Assembly: GCF_029626265.1 (NCBI RefSeq)
Contig: NZ_JARUBN010000001.1
Coordinates: 6,203,001 to 6,267,000 of the forward strand
Length of the DNA: 64,000 nt
From: Micromonospora sp. WMMD1102
Lineage (GTDB): Bacteria; Actinomycetota; Actinomycetes; Mycobacteriales; Micromonosporaceae
Direction of reading: 5' to 3'
A program made the position numbers and the translations under genes. Within the stretch, counting starts at the first letter, position 1. Each line of letters starts with the position of its first letter. Positions 25,629-34,017 of this stretch are shown here, in pieces. The notes under the pieces were generated by a model. The model was not told where the DNA came from and made no database searches. It was given only the letters and a program-made list of their open reading frames with translations.

Positions 25629-25641
25629 ATAATTCGTATGA
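25629..25641 (-). promoter_or_regulatory. Candidate TCATACG-type operator, site 4
   Basis: On the minus strand it reads TCATACGAATTAT. It is embedded in the palindrome-like CATA-ATTCG-TATG (25628-25640) and overlaps a TATGAT hexamer (25637-25642) that could be a -10 element for the beta-helix protein gene. Confidence 0.4.
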
Positions 25642-25720
25642 TGAACTTCGAGACGGAGAGCCTTCGGCGGGGCGCCTACCACCACCAGCACCACCCACCC
25701 CCAGGTAAGGAGACCGTCCC

Positions 25721-28117
25721 GTGTCCGTACCGTCATCTGCCCCCGGCCGGCGGCGGGTGCTGGCCGGCGCCGCCGCGGCGGCACTGGCCACAGTGGCCCT
25801 CGTCGCCGCCGCACCCTCCCCCGCGTCAGCCGCCACCACCACCCTCTACGCCGCCCCCTCCGGCAGCGGCACCACCTGCTCGGCCGCCCAGCCCTGTTCG
25901 CTGACCGGAGCGCAGACCGCAGTGCGCGGGCTCACCGCCGCGATGTCCGGCGACGTCGTCGTGCAGCTCGCCGACGGGGTCTACCGGCTCTCCGCGCCGT
26001 TGCGGTTCACCGCCGCCGACTCCGGCAACAACGGCTACCGGGTGGTCTGGCAGGCCGCCGCGTCGGCCCGCCCGGTGATCAGCGGCTCCCGGGCGGTCAC
26101 CGGCTGGACCCAGGTCGACGCCGGCCGCAACATCTGGCGGGCCAACGTCGGCGCCGGCACCGAGAGCCGGCAGCTCTACGTCGACGGTGCCATCGCCACC
26201 CGGGCCCGCACCCAGGTCAACCGGGCCGACTTCACCCCGTCCAGCACCGGGATGCGGTTCACCAACAGCGCGCTCAACTACCTGAACAACCTGGCCAACC
26301 AGAGCCGGATCGAGATGGAGAGCGTCGGCTCCTTCACCGACCGCTACTCCCCGGTGCAGAGCATCAGCGGAAACCTGATCACGATGCAGCAGCCGGCCTG
26401 GAACAACAACAACTTCGGGTACGACACCTTCACCAGCCCGCACCGGGCCGGCCCGCTCTACCTGACCAACGCGTACGAGTTCCTGGACGCCGCCAACGAG
26501 TGGTACCTGAACCGGACCACCGGTGACCTCTTCTACATCCCGCCGTCCGGGCAGAACATCAACAACCTCGGCATCGAACTGCCGACGTTGCAGTCCCTGC
26601 TGAACCTCGGCGGCACGTACGACGCACCGGCGCACCACGTCACGTTCAGCGGGATCACGTTCACCGGCACGAGTTGGCTCGGCCCGAGCAGTAACCAGGG
26701 CTACGTCGACCAGCAGACCGGCGCCTACATCGCCGGGAACTGGAGCTGGCCCGCCTTCAGCTCCTGCCACAACGGCTGCCCGCAATTCGAGGCCGCCCGG
26801 CCGAACTGGTTCCAGTCGCCGGCCGCCGTGCAGATCTCCGCTGCCAACAACATCACCGTCACCGACTCCCGGTTCTTCAACCTCGGGCAGACCGCGATCG
26901 GCATCGGCAACGACGCCAACGCGCACGCCAGCGGGGTGGGTCTGGGCGCCAGCAACATCACGATCGACCGGTCCGAGATCGCCCGCACCTCGGCCGGCGG
27001 CATCGTGGTCGGCGGCGTCCGCGCCGACGCCCACCACCCGAGCGACCAGCGGATGACCAACCGGGACATCACAATCAGCAACAACCGCATCCACGACATC
27101 GGCGTGGAGCACCGGGGCATCGTCTCGGTGCTGACCACCTACGTCAACACCGCCACCATCTCGCACAACGAGGTCTACAACATGCCGTACACCGGCATGT
27201 CCATGGGGTACGGCTGGGGCGCCAACGACGCCGGGGGCAGCAACCACTACGCCGACCGTGGCCTCTACAACTACCAGCCGCGCTACTCCACCCCGACCAC
27301 GGCGTCGAACAACCGGCTGATCGGCAACTACGTGCACGACGTGATGCAGCAGATGAACGACGGCGGCTGCATCTACACCCTCTCGGCCAACCAGGGCGGG
27401 CTGATCAGCGACAACTACTGCCTGCGGACCAACGGCTACTTCGGGATCTACTTCGACGAGGGCTCGCGGTACTGGACCGCCCGGAACAACGTCTTCTCGA
27501 ACACCGGCACCTGGGCCACCGCCAACTACTGGTTCGCCGAGAACATGGGCAACTTCACCGTCACCAACAACTGGTCGACGAACAACAGCACGAACGTGAC
27601 GAACGGCGACCGGGGCAACGTGGTCAACAACAACGTCACGGTCAGCGGCGGCAACTGGCCGGCCGGCGCCCAGGCGGTGATGGCCGCCGCCGGGCCGCAG
27701 GGCGGCGGCGACGGACAACCACAGCCGCAGACCGGCCGGATCGTCGGGGCGCAGTCCGGGCGCTGCCTGGAGATCGGCGGATCGAGTACGGCCAACGGCA
27801 CCCAGGCGCAGATCTGGGACTGCGGCACCGGCACCAACCAGCGGTGGACCTACACCAGCAGCGGGCAGCTCATGGTGTACGGCAACAAGTGCCTGGACGC
27901 CAACGGGCAGGGCACCGCCAACGGCACCCTGGCGATCATCTGGGACTGCAACGGGCAGACCAACCAGCGGTGGAACGTCAACTCGAACGGCACCATCACC
28001 GGCGTACAGTCCGGGCTCTGCCTGGACGCCAGCGGCAACGGGACCGCGAACGGCACCAAGGTGCACCTCTGGGCGTGCCACGGCGGCACCAACCAGCGCT
28101 GGACCCTGGGGAGCTGA
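25721..28117 (+). CDS. Secreted right-handed beta-helix protein (GH141-like) with RICIN domain
   Basis: A 798-aa exported protein starting at GTG with TAAGGAGA 7 nt upstream. An arginine-rich signal (GRRRVLAGAAAAALATVALVAAA, possibly Tat-dependent) ends near SPASA. Residues about 40-660 form a parallel beta-helix with many Asn/Gly-rich rungs (NITVTDSRFFNLGQT, NITIDRSEIARTSAGGIVVGG, RDITISNNRIHDIGVEHRG). The N-terminal pattern, with PVISGSRAVTGW and RQLYVDGAIATRAR, recalls GH141 (alpha-L-fucosidase/xylanase) from memory; a polysaccharide lyase is an alternative. Residues 668-798 are a ricin trefoil with three NQRW repeats. It is likely the extracellular enzyme that supplies sugar to the adjacent transporters. 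Confidence 0.75.
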   Translation: MSVPSSAPGRRRVLAGAAAAALATVALVAAAPSPASAATTTLYAAPSGSGTTCSAAQPCSLTGAQTAVRGLTAAMSGDVVVQLADGVYRLSAPLRFTAADSGNNGYRVVWQAAASARPVISGSRAVTGWTQVDAGRNIWRANVGAGTESRQLYVDGAIATRARTQVNRADFTPSSTGMRFTNSALNYLNNLANQSRIEMESVGSFTDRYSPVQSISGNLITMQQPAWNNNNFGYDTFTSPHRAGPLYLTNAYEFLDAANEWYLNRTTGDLFYIPPSGQNINNLGIELPTLQSLLNLGGTYDAPAHHVTFSGITFTGTSWLGPSSNQGYVDQQTGAYIAGNWSWPAFSSCHNGCPQFEAARPNWFQSPAAVQISAANNITVTDSRFFNLGQTAIGIGNDANAHASGVGLGASNITIDRSEIARTSAGGIVVGGVRADAHHPSDQRMTNRDITISNNRIHDIGVEHRGIVSVLTTYVNTATISHNEVYNMPYTGMSMGYGWGANDAGGSNHYADRGLYNYQPRYSTPTTASNNRLIGNYVHDVMQQMNDGGCIYTLSANQGGLISDNYCLRTNGYFGIYFDEGSRYWTARNNVFSNTGTWATANYWFAENMGNFTVTNNWSTNNSTNVTNGDRGNVVNNNVTVSGGNWPAGAQAVMAAAGPQGGGDGQPQPQTGRIVGAQSGRCLEIGGSSTANGTQAQIWDCGTGTNQRWTYTSSGQLMVYGNKCLDANGQGTANGTLAIIWDCNGQTNQRWNVNSNGTITGVQSGLCLDASGNGTANGTKVHLWACHGGTNQRWTLGS

Positions 28118-28124
28118 CCCAGAC

Positions 28125-28164
28125 CGGGAGGTGGGGCCGATACGCCGACCGGCCCCACCTCCCG
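28125..28164. terminator. Bidirectional hairpin terminator
   Basis: A perfect 14-bp GC-rich stem (28125-28138 with 28151-28164) around a 12-nt loop, between the convergent beta-helix and Uma2 genes. No T-run, as is usual in actinobacteria. Confidence 0.7.
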
Positions 28165-28200
28165 CCACACCGCACGCCGTGCGAAACCGCGACCGGACGA

Positions 28201-28758
28201 TCAGCCGATCTGGTGGTCGGCCGGGTCGGTCTGCAACAGCCAGGCCAGGGGCATCTTCGCCGCCACCTCGTACGACCGGTCCGGGCCGAGGACGTGCAGG
28301 GTGACCGTCTGGGCCGCGTCCCGCTCGACCATCCAGTAGCGGGGGATGCCGGCCTGGGCGTACTCGCGGCGCTTGACCACCTCGTCCACCGCGGCCGAGC
28401 CGGGCGAGACGATCTCGATCACCAGAACCAGGTCGGTGAGGGTCAGCCAGACCGTCCGGGGCTGCGGCCGGGCCCAGACCGTGAGGTCGGGTATCCGGCC
28501 ACCGTCGCCGTCTGGACCGGGGATCCGGAGGCCCGCGGCCTGCAACACCTGCTCGGCCGGCCAACCCGCCATCGCCAGCCAGACCAGGAGGCGGCTGGCG
28601 ATCGCGGCATGCTCGGAATCGGGCGGCGGCATGATCGACAGGGCTCCCTCAGGGCTCAGCTCATACCGATGGCCGTGCTGGTCAGCACCGATCATGGCCG
28701 CCAGGTCGTCGAGCGTGACGACGGCGGGCAGATGCCTGCCGAACGCCTCCGCACTCAT
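28201..28758 (-). CDS. Uma2/DUF820 family protein (PD-(D/E)XK nuclease-like fold)
   Basis: A 185-aa protein of the Uma2 family, which has a restriction-endonuclease-like fold but no settled function and is expanded in cyanobacteria and actinobacteria. The core motifs are visible: HRYELSPEGALSIMPPPDSEHAAIASRLLVWL, RIPDLTVWA (active-site Asp) and LVIEIVSPGSAAVDEVVKRREYAQAGIPRYWMVE (the E-x-x-S segment and K-R-x-Y-A). The ATG at 28758 (MSAEAFGRH) is chosen because family similarity begins there; its ribosome binding site is weak. It is isolated between two convergent or co-directional metabolic genes and has no obvious partner. Confidence 0.8.
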   Translation of the reverse strand: MSAEAFGRHLPAVVTLDDLAAMIGADQHGHRYELSPEGALSIMPPPDSEHAAIASRLLVWLAMAGWPAEQVLQAAGLRIPGPDGDGGRIPDLTVWARPQPRTVWLTLTDLVLVIEIVSPGSAAVDEVVKRREYAQAGIPRYWMVERDAAQTVTLHVLGPDRSYEVAAKMPLAWLLQTDPADHQIG

Positions 28759-28838
28759 CCCAGCATCGTAGCCGCAGCCCGTTCCACCGGTCGGCGTCGC
28801 GTCGTCCCAGGCGTGGCGACGGCGTGCCGGGAGCGGCG

Positions 28839-30002
28839 TCAGTCCTTGAGGAGTTGCCGGGCCATCACGATCCGCTGGACCTGGTTGGTGCCCTCGTAGA
28901 TCTGCGTGATCTTGGCGTCCCGCATCATCCGCTCGACCGGGTAGTCGCGGGTGTAGCCGTACCCGCCGAGGAGCTGCACCGCGTCGGTGGTGATCTCCAT
29001 GGCGGCGTCCGAGGCGAAGCACTTCGCGGCGGCGCCGAAGTAGGTCAGGTCGGCGTCACCACGCTCCGACTTTCCGGCCGCCGCGTACGTCAACTGCCGG
29101 GCCGCCTCCAGCTTCATCCCCATGTCGGCGAGCATGAACTGGATGCCCTGGAACTCGGCGACCGCCCTGCCGAACTGCCTGCGCTCCCTGACGTACGCCT
29201 TGGCGTAGTCGAGCGCGCCCTGGGCGATCCCGAGCGCCTGGGCGGCGATGGTGACCCGGGTGTGGTCCAGGGTCCGCATAGCGGTGCCGAAGCCGGTCCC
29301 CGGCTCGCCGATCATGCGGTCGGCCGGGATCCGCACGCTGTCCAGGTAGACCTCGCGGGTCGGCGAGCCCTTGATGCCGAGCTTCTTCTCCGGTGCCCCG
29401 AAACTGACCCCGGGATCGGACTTCTCCACCACGAAGGCGGAAATGCCCCGGGACCGCGCCGCCGGATCGGTCACCGCGAAGACCGTGTAGTACTCCGACA
29501 CCCCGGCGTTGGTGATCCACCGCTTGACCCCGTCGAGCACGTAGAAGTCGCCGTCACGCACCGCCCGGGTGGTCATCGAGGCGGCGTCGCTGCCCGCCTC
29601 CGGCTCGGAGAGGCAGTACGAGAACATCGCCTCGCCCCGGGCCACCGCGGGCAGGTAGCGCCGCTTCAGCTCGGCGGAGGCGGCCAGCAGCAGCGGCATG
29701 GTGCCAAGCTTGTTCACCGCCGGGATCAGCGATGACGCGGCACAGGCCCGGGCAACCTCCTCGATCACGATCGCGGTCGCGAGCGCGTCGGCGCCGGCTC
29801 CGCCGTACTCCTCGGGAATGTGCGGGGCGTGGAAGTCGGCGGCCTTCAGCGCCTCGTACGACGCCTTGGGGAACTCGCCGGTCTCGTCGACCTCGGCCGC
29901 CTGCGGCGCGACCTTGGCGTCGCAGACCTCCCGGACGGCCGCCCGCACCGCCTCGTGCTCCTCAGGCATCCGGTACGCGTCGAACGACGACTCCACGGTC
30001 AT
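28839..30002 (-). CDS. Acyl-CoA dehydrogenase
   Basis: A 387-aa FAD-dependent enzyme that introduces the 2,3-double bond into acyl-CoA in beta-oxidation or branched-chain acid breakdown. Motifs: FSYCLSEPEAGSDAASMTTRA (flavin/substrate binding), WITNAGVSEYYTVFAVTD, and the C-terminal IYEGTNQVQRIVMARQLL with the catalytic glutamate. Length is normal. The ATG at 30002 (MTVESSFDAYRMPEEHEAV) has GGGGAG 6-7 nt upstream, better than a start six codons earlier. It is transcribed away from the P450 cluster and appears to be a housekeeping neighbour. Confidence 0.92.
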   Translation of the reverse strand: MTVESSFDAYRMPEEHEAVRAAVREVCDAKVAPQAAEVDETGEFPKASYEALKAADFHAPHIPEEYGGAGADALATAIVIEEVARACAASSLIPAVNKLGTMPLLLAASAELKRRYLPAVARGEAMFSYCLSEPEAGSDAASMTTRAVRDGDFYVLDGVKRWITNAGVSEYYTVFAVTDPAARSRGISAFVVEKSDPGVSFGAPEKKLGIKGSPTREVYLDSVRIPADRMIGEPGTGFGTAMRTLDHTRVTIAAQALGIAQGALDYAKAYVRERRQFGRAVAEFQGIQFMLADMGMKLEAARQLTYAAAGKSERGDADLTYFGAAAKCFASDAAMEITTDAVQLLGGYGYTRDYPVERMMRDAKITQIYEGTNQVQRIVMARQLLKD

Positions 30003-30244
30003 CACGGCACTCCCCGTCACTCGTCCTCGGCGGCATCCCGCCCCGACATCACGAGGGTACTTGTCAGTAACGAAGACATGATATCGGCAGGTGTTCGACG
30101 GCGGCCCCGACGAAGGAACCCGGCGGTCGTACCTCTTGATCTAGGAGTCACGACCTCGTTACATTGCCCTCGGCGCTCATCACGGAGCCGGAGATGTCGG
30201 GGGCACGCGTGGGGAGAACAACGGTTAGAGGGTGAGCTACCCGT
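30003..30244. other. Divergent promoter region before the P450/A-PCP cassette
   Basis: A 242-bp gap between the acyl-CoA dehydrogenase and P450 genes, visibly richer in A/T than its surroundings. It contains a candidate promoter at 30136-30165 for the cassette. No cluster-specific regulator gene is present. Confidence 0.5.
30136..30165 (+). promoter_or_regulatory. Candidate promoter of the P450/A-PCP/TEII cassette
   Basis: TTGATC at 30136-30141, 18-nt spacer, TACATT at 30160-30165, about 80 nt upstream of the P450 start codon. The spacer carries GTCGT...ACGAC inverted repeat arms (30127-30153). Confidence 0.4.
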
Positions 30245-31471
30245 ATGAGAGACATCGACACACCGAAATCATCAGCGCGCGAGTTGAGCATCCTCTCGGT
30301 CCTGGGCCGTCCGCAGGCACAGGACGACCTGTTCCTACGCCTGAATCGAGAGGACCCGGTCCACTGGGACAGGTATGCCGGGCTCTGGCTCGTGTCAGGT
30401 CGCAGCGCGGTCGAAGCCGTGCTGACCGACAAGCGTTTCAGCGCCCGCCGAACGGTGAAGGCCGTCACGTCAACGGCGAGTGACTCCTCCGGGCTGCGCT
30501 CGTTCGTCCACGACGCGATCGCACGGCAGGCGCTCTTCCTCGATGGCCCGGAACACGCCAGGTGGCGCCGGATCATCCACCACGTACTCGAACCCGCGCG
30601 GGTCGCGGCACTCGAGCCGTGGATCGAAGAGGCCACCCGGAGCCTGCTGGCTGACCTGCCCGAGCAGTTCGACCTCGTGGCGACCGTCGCCCGGCCGCTG
30701 CCACTTTCCGTTGTGGTACGGCTACTCGGCCTACCGATCAGCGACGTCGGGGAAATCCAGGAATGGTCGGACGCCTACACCCGCCTGGTCACCGGCGTCA
30801 ACCCGGTCACGGACCCGCAGACGATCTCGCTGGTCGCCGACTTCCTCGGCTACGCCGTCGACGTCGTCAAACTTGGCCGGTCCCGCCGGGGCGACGATGC
30901 CGTCGGCCGGATGGTGGGGGCTGCGGGAGACGCCACCGACCTCGACCTCGCGACGAACCTGGTCATGCTGTTGGCCGCCGGCCACCAGACCACCACGGGA
31001 TTCCTTTCCGCCGCGGTCCTCGACCTGCTCAGCACCGCGCCTCAGCGCATCCCTCGACCGGATCTGGTTGCCGCCGACGTGGAACGGCTGCTGGCCCGGA
31101 TCTCGCCATCCCGGTTCGTGGGCCGCCACGTGGTCGGCGACGTCGACCTCGACGGGCGGTCGCTACAGGCTGGGCACTCCGTCCTCGTGCTGCTCGCCGC
31201 CGCCAACTGGGCTGAAACCAACGGTGACGGCCACGCGGGATCGGCGCACGGACGCCACCTGGCCTTCGGGTTCGGCCGGCATCGCTGCCCAGGCGCACAG
31301 CTCGCCCGCCTCGAGTCCCGCGTCGTACTGCGCCGGATCATCGCCGACCCGAGGGGGCTCTCGCTGGTCGACGAGTCGACACCGTGGTCCGACAACATCA
31401 ATCTCCCGAGTCCGATGTGCGTCCGGATCGCTCGCCGCACCGGACGAACCCCTGCCGGCGCGACCGGCTAG
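30245..31471 (+). CDS. Cytochrome P450 lacking the ExxR motif
   Basis: A 408-aa bacterial P450. The heme-binding loop FGFGRHRCPGAQLARLE gives C348 as thiolate ligand, and the C-helix H104-xxx-R108 pair is present. Two signatures are altered. The I-helix reads AGHQTT (245-250), with Gln where most have Asp/Glu. The K-helix segment that normally reads EExLR is VERLLAR (279-285), so the near-universal ExxR is absent. The following SPSRFVGR and DVDLDGRSLQAG segments align normally, so this is not a frame error. As first gene of a cassette with A-PCP proteins and thioesterases, it probably oxidises a PCP-bound aminoacyl thioester, as NikQ or NovI do. Start ATG at 30245, with GAGGGTGAG upstream. 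Confidence 0.88.
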   Translation: MRDIDTPKSSARELSILSVLGRPQAQDDLFLRLNREDPVHWDRYAGLWLVSGRSAVEAVLTDKRFSARRTVKAVTSTASDSSGLRSFVHDAIARQALFLDGPEHARWRRIIHHVLEPARVAALEPWIEEATRSLLADLPEQFDLVATVARPLPLSVVVRLLGLPISDVGEIQEWSDAYTRLVTGVNPVTDPQTISLVADFLGYAVDVVKLGRSRRGDDAVGRMVGAAGDATDLDLATNLVMLLAAGHQTTTGFLSAAVLDLLSTAPQRIPRPDLVAADVERLLARISPSRFVGRHVVGDVDLDGRSLQAGHSVLVLLAAANWAETNGDGHAGSAHGRHLAFGFGRHRCPGAQLARLESRVVLRRIIADPRGLSLVDESTPWSDNINLPSPMCVRIARRTGRTPAGATG

Positions 31472-31495
31472 CCGACCGTCTGCGGAGGAATCAGG

Positions 31496-33235
31496 ATGAC
31501 CGAACGAACGAGCGTCGACACGACCTTCCGGAAGCGTACGGATGGCAGTGTCATGGGGCTGGTGGCCGGCCAGGTCCGGCGTCGACCAGACGCACCTGCC
31601 GTCGTCGACCACGACCGCATGCTGAGCTACGGCGAACTGGCTGACGCGGCCGACCTGGTGGCAGCGCAGCTGACCGACACCGGCCTGCGACCGGGCGGGG
31701 TGGTCGGGTTGACCGTTCCCCCTTCCGCAACCGCGATCGCCGCCGCGATGGGAGTTCTGCACGCCGGGGGTGTTCTGCTGCCGTGCGACCCGTCCCAACC
31801 GCCGCTGCGCCAGCAGCAGATCCTCCAAAGCTCGGACGCCGGCCTCGTGGTCGCAGCGGGAGCCCGCACGGACGCGGTACAGGTGGTCGCGACCGACGGC
31901 CGCCGCGTCCTGGCAGGTGCGGAGGTCGACCCCGCTTACGTCATCTACACGTCCGGCAGCACCGGTACGCCCAAGGGCGTGGTCTGCTCGCACCCGGCAT
32001 GGGCGAACGTAGCACGGGCTCAGCACGGCATCGTGGGGATCGTGCCCGCCGACCGGGTAGCCCAGCTCGCACCGTGGTGCGTGGACGCCGCCCTGTTCGA
32101 GATGGTGCTCGCCCTGACGGCCGGGGCCACCCTCTGCGTCGCCCGTCCCGAAGACCGGTATCCCGGACCTCCCGCCGAGCGGTTCCTGCACGAGAACGAT
32201 GTGACCGTGGCGGTGATGACGCCGTCGACCCTCCGGGCGCTGCGATCCGAGCGGCTGACGAACCTGCGGTTGATCATCAGCGCGGGTGAGGCGCTGCCGA
32301 CCTCCGTCGCTCGCCCCTGGACCTCGAGCGTGCGGCTGTTGAACGCGTACGGTCCGACAGAAGGGACGATCTGGTCCACCTGGGCCGAGGTCACCGGCGA
32401 TGAGGAAGAAGGAGACGGTACCGCACCGATCGGAATCCCTATCGGTGGCTGCGAGGTCACGGTCCGGGGGCCGGACCTCGAACCGGTCGGGGCCGGTCAG
32501 CGGGGCGAGATCTGCCTCGGCGGGATCGGGGTCGCGGTCGGCTACCTCGACCACGACGACACCGCCGAAGACCGGTTCACCACCGGTCAGGGTGGGCGCC
32601 TCCTCCGGACGGGCGACATCGGCAGCATCGATGCCCAAGGGCGCCTCCTGTTCCATGGCCGCGACGACGACCAGGTGAAACTGGGCGGACTGCGTGTCGA
32701 GCTCGGCGAGGTGCGCGAGGCCCTGCGGTCCCATCCAGCCGTCGACGACTGCGTGGTCCGGCCGGACGGCGGCCGTCTGGTGGCGCACCTCGTCCCGGCC
32801 CGGGACACGTCGGTGGACACCACAGACCTCATCGAGTGGATGGAGCGGCGGCTTCCGCTGGCCATGGTGCCGACGCTCTATGTGGAGATGGATAGCCTGC
32901 CACTCACCGCCTGGGGAAAGGTCGATGTCGCGGCATTGCCGGACGCCTCGGCGGTCCGGCCCCGGACGTCCGTCGATCGAACCCTGACGCCGACGGAGGC
33001 GCTGCTGCTGCGTGTTGCGATCGACACACTGCAGTTCGATCAACTCGGTCCCGACGACGACCTCTTCATGCTGGGCCTGACCTCCCTGTCCCTGGCCCGC
33101 CTGATGGTCGGGCTCAGCGAGGGCGCGGGCATCGACGTCGAGCCGGTCGACATCTTCGAGCATCCGACGATCAGCGCACTCGCGTCCGTGCTCGACGACC
33201 GAGCACGGCTGTCACCCACGCAGCTCGGGAGGTGA
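31496..33235 (+). CDS. NRPS-like A-PCP didomain protein 1
   Basis: A 579-aa stand-alone adenylation plus peptidyl-carrier protein. A-domain motifs: YTSGSTGTPKG (151-161), NAYGPTEGT, LLRTGD, GRDDDQVKLGGLRVELGEVREAL and the A10 lysine in WGKVDV. The carrier motif DDDLFMLGLTSLSL has the phosphopantetheine serine at about 530. Aligning core motifs to GrsA by eye gives the pocket DAFVIAAIW(K), similar to the phenylalanine code DAWTIAAICK, so a bulky hydrophobic or aromatic substrate is likely; this is inference. There is no condensation, epimerisation or MbtH domain. Start ATG at 31496, 24 bp after the P450. Its stop overlaps the next ribosome binding site. Confidence 0.88.
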   Translation: MTERTSVDTTFRKRTDGSVMGLVAGQVRRRPDAPAVVDHDRMLSYGELADAADLVAAQLTDTGLRPGGVVGLTVPPSATAIAAAMGVLHAGGVLLPCDPSQPPLRQQQILQSSDAGLVVAAGARTDAVQVVATDGRRVLAGAEVDPAYVIYTSGSTGTPKGVVCSHPAWANVARAQHGIVGIVPADRVAQLAPWCVDAALFEMVLALTAGATLCVARPEDRYPGPPAERFLHENDVTVAVMTPSTLRALRSERLTNLRLIISAGEALPTSVARPWTSSVRLLNAYGPTEGTIWSTWAEVTGDEEEGDGTAPIGIPIGGCEVTVRGPDLEPVGAGQRGEICLGGIGVAVGYLDHDDTAEDRFTTGQGGRLLRTGDIGSIDAQGRLLFHGRDDDQVKLGGLRVELGEVREALRSHPAVDDCVVRPDGGRLVAHLVPARDTSVDTTDLIEWMERRLPLAMVPTLYVEMDSLPLTAWGKVDVAALPDASAVRPRTSVDRTLTPTEALLLRVAIDTLQFDQLGPDDDLFMLGLTSLSLARLMVGLSEGAGIDVEPVDIFEHPTISALASVLDDRARLSPTQLGR

Positions 33236-33240
33236 TCGAC

Positions 33241-34017
33241 GTGGCCTCCACCACCCCCGCGACCGGCTACGGGCCCTGGTTCAACTATGTCGTCCGGCGG
33301 AGGAAGCCGCGGCTGCGCCTGCTCTGCCTGGCCGGAGCGGGCAGCGGGCCGTCCGAGTTCGCACGCTGGGGCGAGGCCCTGCCGGAGACGGTCGAGGTCT
33401 GGCCGGTGCAGTTGCCCGGCCGGGAGCAACGCATGCGCGAGGCGCCGTGGTCGGACCTCGAACTCATCGTCGCGGCGGTGGCGACGGCGCTGGACGAGGC
33501 GGTCGATCCGTCCGACACGCCGCTGGTGTGCTTCGGTCACAGTTTCGGCGCCCTCGTCATGTTCGAGTGGTGCCAGCGCATTCAGGCGGATGCCCGAGCT
33601 ACGGTCGCCGGCCTGATGGTGTGTGGCCTGGCCGCTCCCGGCCGGCCGGGCGGCCAGCCCGGCGTGGCGGAGCGGAACGACGCCGACCTGCTGGCCTGGA
33701 TCGGTGAGCTGGGCGGCACCCCGCACGAACTGCTGAAACACTCGTGGTTCACCGACTGGCTGGTTCGCGACGTACGCACCGCCTACCAGATCCGCGGGCG
33801 TTACGACGCTTCCCGCACCGAACCGTTGTCCTGCTCGATCGTGGCCTTCGGCGGCGCGGACGACTTCGAGACCAGCGATGCCGACCTCGACGCGTGGGCG
33901 GAGTTCACCCGTTCCCGGTTCCGACGCCACACACTGCCAGGCGGCCACTTCTTCGTCCGGGACTCCCGCGACCGGCTGCTGACCCTGGTACGGGAAGAAC
34001 TAGAGGCGCTGGCATGA
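33241..34017 (+). CDS. Type II thioesterase 1
   Basis: A 258-aa alpha/beta-hydrolase thioesterase that releases acyl groups from carrier proteins. The nucleophile S101 lies in GHSFGA, with D207/D208 in FGGADDFE and H236 in PGGHFF as the likely triad. The LPGREQR motif (about 58-64) is typical of TEII. GTG at 33241 is preferred because GGGAGGTG ends 6-8 nt upstream; a GTG at 33232 would lie inside that ribosome binding site. It sits between two A-PCP genes beside a second, diverged TEII. In nikkomycin-type pathways such an enzyme hydrolyses the modified amino acid off the carrier; alternatively it edits misprimed carriers. Confidence 0.88.
   Translation: MASTTPATGYGPWFNYVVRRRKPRLRLLCLAGAGSGPSEFARWGEALPETVEVWPVQLPGREQRMREAPWSDLELIVAAVATALDEAVDPSDTPLVCFGHSFGALVMFEWCQRIQADARATVAGLMVCGLAAPGRPGGQPGVAERNDADLLAWIGELGGTPHELLKHSWFTDWLVRDVRTAYQIRGRYDASRTEPLSCSIVAFGGADDFETSDADLDAWAEFTRSRFRRHTLPGGHFFVRDSRDRLLTLVREELEALA

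Noticed and set aside
33232..33240. GTG at 33232 as start of type II thioesterase 1
   Set aside because: It falls inside the ribosome binding site GGGAGGTG that correctly serves the GTG at 33241.
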